DNA of 6,414 nucleotides from an uncultured bacterium (GTDB taxonomy: Bacteria > Armatimonadota > UBA5829 > DSUL01), in NCBI GenBank assembly GCA_937967775.1, contig CALCJH010000127.1, forward strand, positions 1-6,414, written 5' to 3'. Each line of letters starts with the position of its first letter. Within the stretch, counting starts at the first letter, position 1. The notes under the pieces were generated by a model, which worked only from the letters and a program-made list of their open reading frames with translations, was not told the origin of the DNA and made no database searches. This document shows positions 6,018 to 6,414 of the stretch, one piece after another. The position numbers and the translations under genes are program-made.

Positions 6018-6206
6018 ATGAAGATTTCCGTCGTTGCAGAGTTGTGCGCCGGGGAGGGCATCTGCGAGCAGGACGCCCCGGAGCTCTTTGAGATCGTGGA
6101 CGGCGTGGCTGTCGCCAAGATGGAAGAGGTTCCGAAGCACCTGCAAGAGGCGGCGCGCAACGCGTGCGCCAATGGCCCGACCGAAGCGATCAAGATCGAG
6201 GAGTAA
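6018..6206 (+). CDS. small ferredoxin with atypical iron-sulfur ligands
   Basis: At 62 aa it has the size and plan of single-cluster ferredoxins, which pass electrons between redox enzymes in the cytoplasm. The N-terminal half reads C10-A-G-E-G-I-C16, then A-P-E-L-F-E-I as in ferredoxins with CxxCxxC...CPxxF. The second Cys is Glu13 and the fourth position is Ala20. Near the end the usual C-P-x-x-A-I appears as G53-P-T-E-A-I, while a Cys lies three residues earlier (C50-A-N-G-P). Only three cysteines exist (10, 16, 50), which fits a 3Fe-4S cluster like those of P450-partner ferredoxins if C50 can serve. An AGGAGA ribosome site stands 7 nt before the ATG. The fold assignment is good; the partner and cluster type are unknown. 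The next gene may be a methyltransferase, with a terminator between. Confidence 0.85.
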   Translation: MKISVVAELCAGEGICEQDAPELFEIVDGVAVAKMEEVPKHLQEAARNACANGPTEAIKIEE

Positions 6207-6252
6207 GCTCTTCGCAAGCTTTTCTTCTGTTCTTCTGATTCTCTCCTTTCCC

Positions 6253-6290
6253 GGCCCGGACCGGCCCAGCGCCGCCGGGCCTCATTCTTT
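6253..6290 (+). terminator. GC-rich hairpin with T-rich tail after the ferredoxin gene
   Basis: GGCCCGG (6253-6259) pairs with CCGGGCC (6275-6281). Inside, CGGC (6262-6265) pairs with GCCG (6271-6274) around a 5-nt loop, giving 11 pairs with a 2-nt bulge. TCATTCTTTGTG follows, a broken T-tract. A long pyrimidine run (about 6218-6252) precedes it. This is a plausible intrinsic terminator separating the ferredoxin gene from the next one. Confidence 0.6.
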
Positions 6291-6314
6291 GTGCCCTCAA
6301 GAGAAAGCAGGATA

Positions 6315-6414
6315 ATGGGTTCTCCGAACGAGTGGCAGCGCTTCTTTGATGTTCACGCGCCACACTATATGGACAACGTGTTTGTGCACGGGACAGAGCG
6401 GGAAGTCTCGTTTC
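6315..6414 (+). CDS. probable class I SAM-dependent methyltransferase, 5' end only
   Basis: Thirty-three codons from the ATG to the window edge read M-G-S-P-N-E-W-Q-R-F-F-D-V-H-A-P-H-Y-M and on to T-E-R-E-V-S-F. The pattern W-x-x-F-F-D-x-H-A-P-x-Y, then N-x-F and T-x-x-E-V-x-F, is common at the start of small class I methyltransferases just before the SAM-binding motif, which lies beyond the window. GCAGGA stands close before the ATG as a ribosome site. The gene is cut by the edge; the methyl acceptor cannot be told. A hypothetical protein is the alternative. Confidence 0.65.
   Translation, partial: MGSPNEWQRFFDVHAPHYMDNVFVHGTEREVSF

Noticed and set aside
4724..6217. 497-codon minus-strand open frame
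   Set aside because: It is antisense to the GH130 gene and the ferredoxin gene together. Its product shows no recognisable family and crosses both gene boundaries.

Overview
This window looks like ordinary chromosome from a bacterium of about 60% GC. I see no phage, plasmid, insertion sequence, CRISPR or toxin/defence signature, and no exotic new system. The lineage cannot be fixed from the sequence alone. A ThrRS without a TGS domain, an IF3 with a long low-complexity tail and a stand-alone GH130 gene would suit Armatimonadota, Chloroflexota or a similar environmental phylum. That placement is inference with low confidence.

Layout. The left two thirds is read on the minus strand. In transcription order it holds galE (UDP-glucose 4-epimerase), thrS (threonyl-tRNA synthetase), infC (IF3), rpmI (L35) and rplT (L20). 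The block thrS-infC-rpmI-rplT is the classical bacterial translation cluster. A near-consensus sigma-70 promoter for infC overlaps the thrS stop codon, so infC-rpmI-rplT can be transcribed separately. infC appears to start on a rare AUA codon, which matches the known habit of infC to use non-canonical start codons for autoregulation. A perfect 12-bp hairpin lies just past rplT. Beyond it, bases 1-186 hold no secure gene, only a leader-like stretch and perhaps the first codons of another minus-strand gene.

The right third is read on the plus strand. It holds a GH130-family mannoside phosphorylase-like gene, divergent from galE across about 300 bp that contain an inverted repeat. Next come a small ferredoxin gene with its own promoter and a GC-rich terminator, and then the first 33 codons of a probable SAM-dependent methyltransferase cut by the window edge.

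How the genes work together. The minus-strand cluster supplies translation components (tRNA charging, initiation, 50S assembly). galE and the GH130 gene are both sugar-metabolic and divergent, so they may share regulation, though that is inference. The ferredoxin has an unusual ligand pattern: the cysteine normally found before the C-terminal Pro is Gly, and another Cys lies three residues earlier. The points most worth checking are the infC start and promoter, the ferredoxin cluster ligands, a sequence element repeated upstream of several genes, and an 11-nt perfect anti-SD complement that has no start codon at the usual distance.
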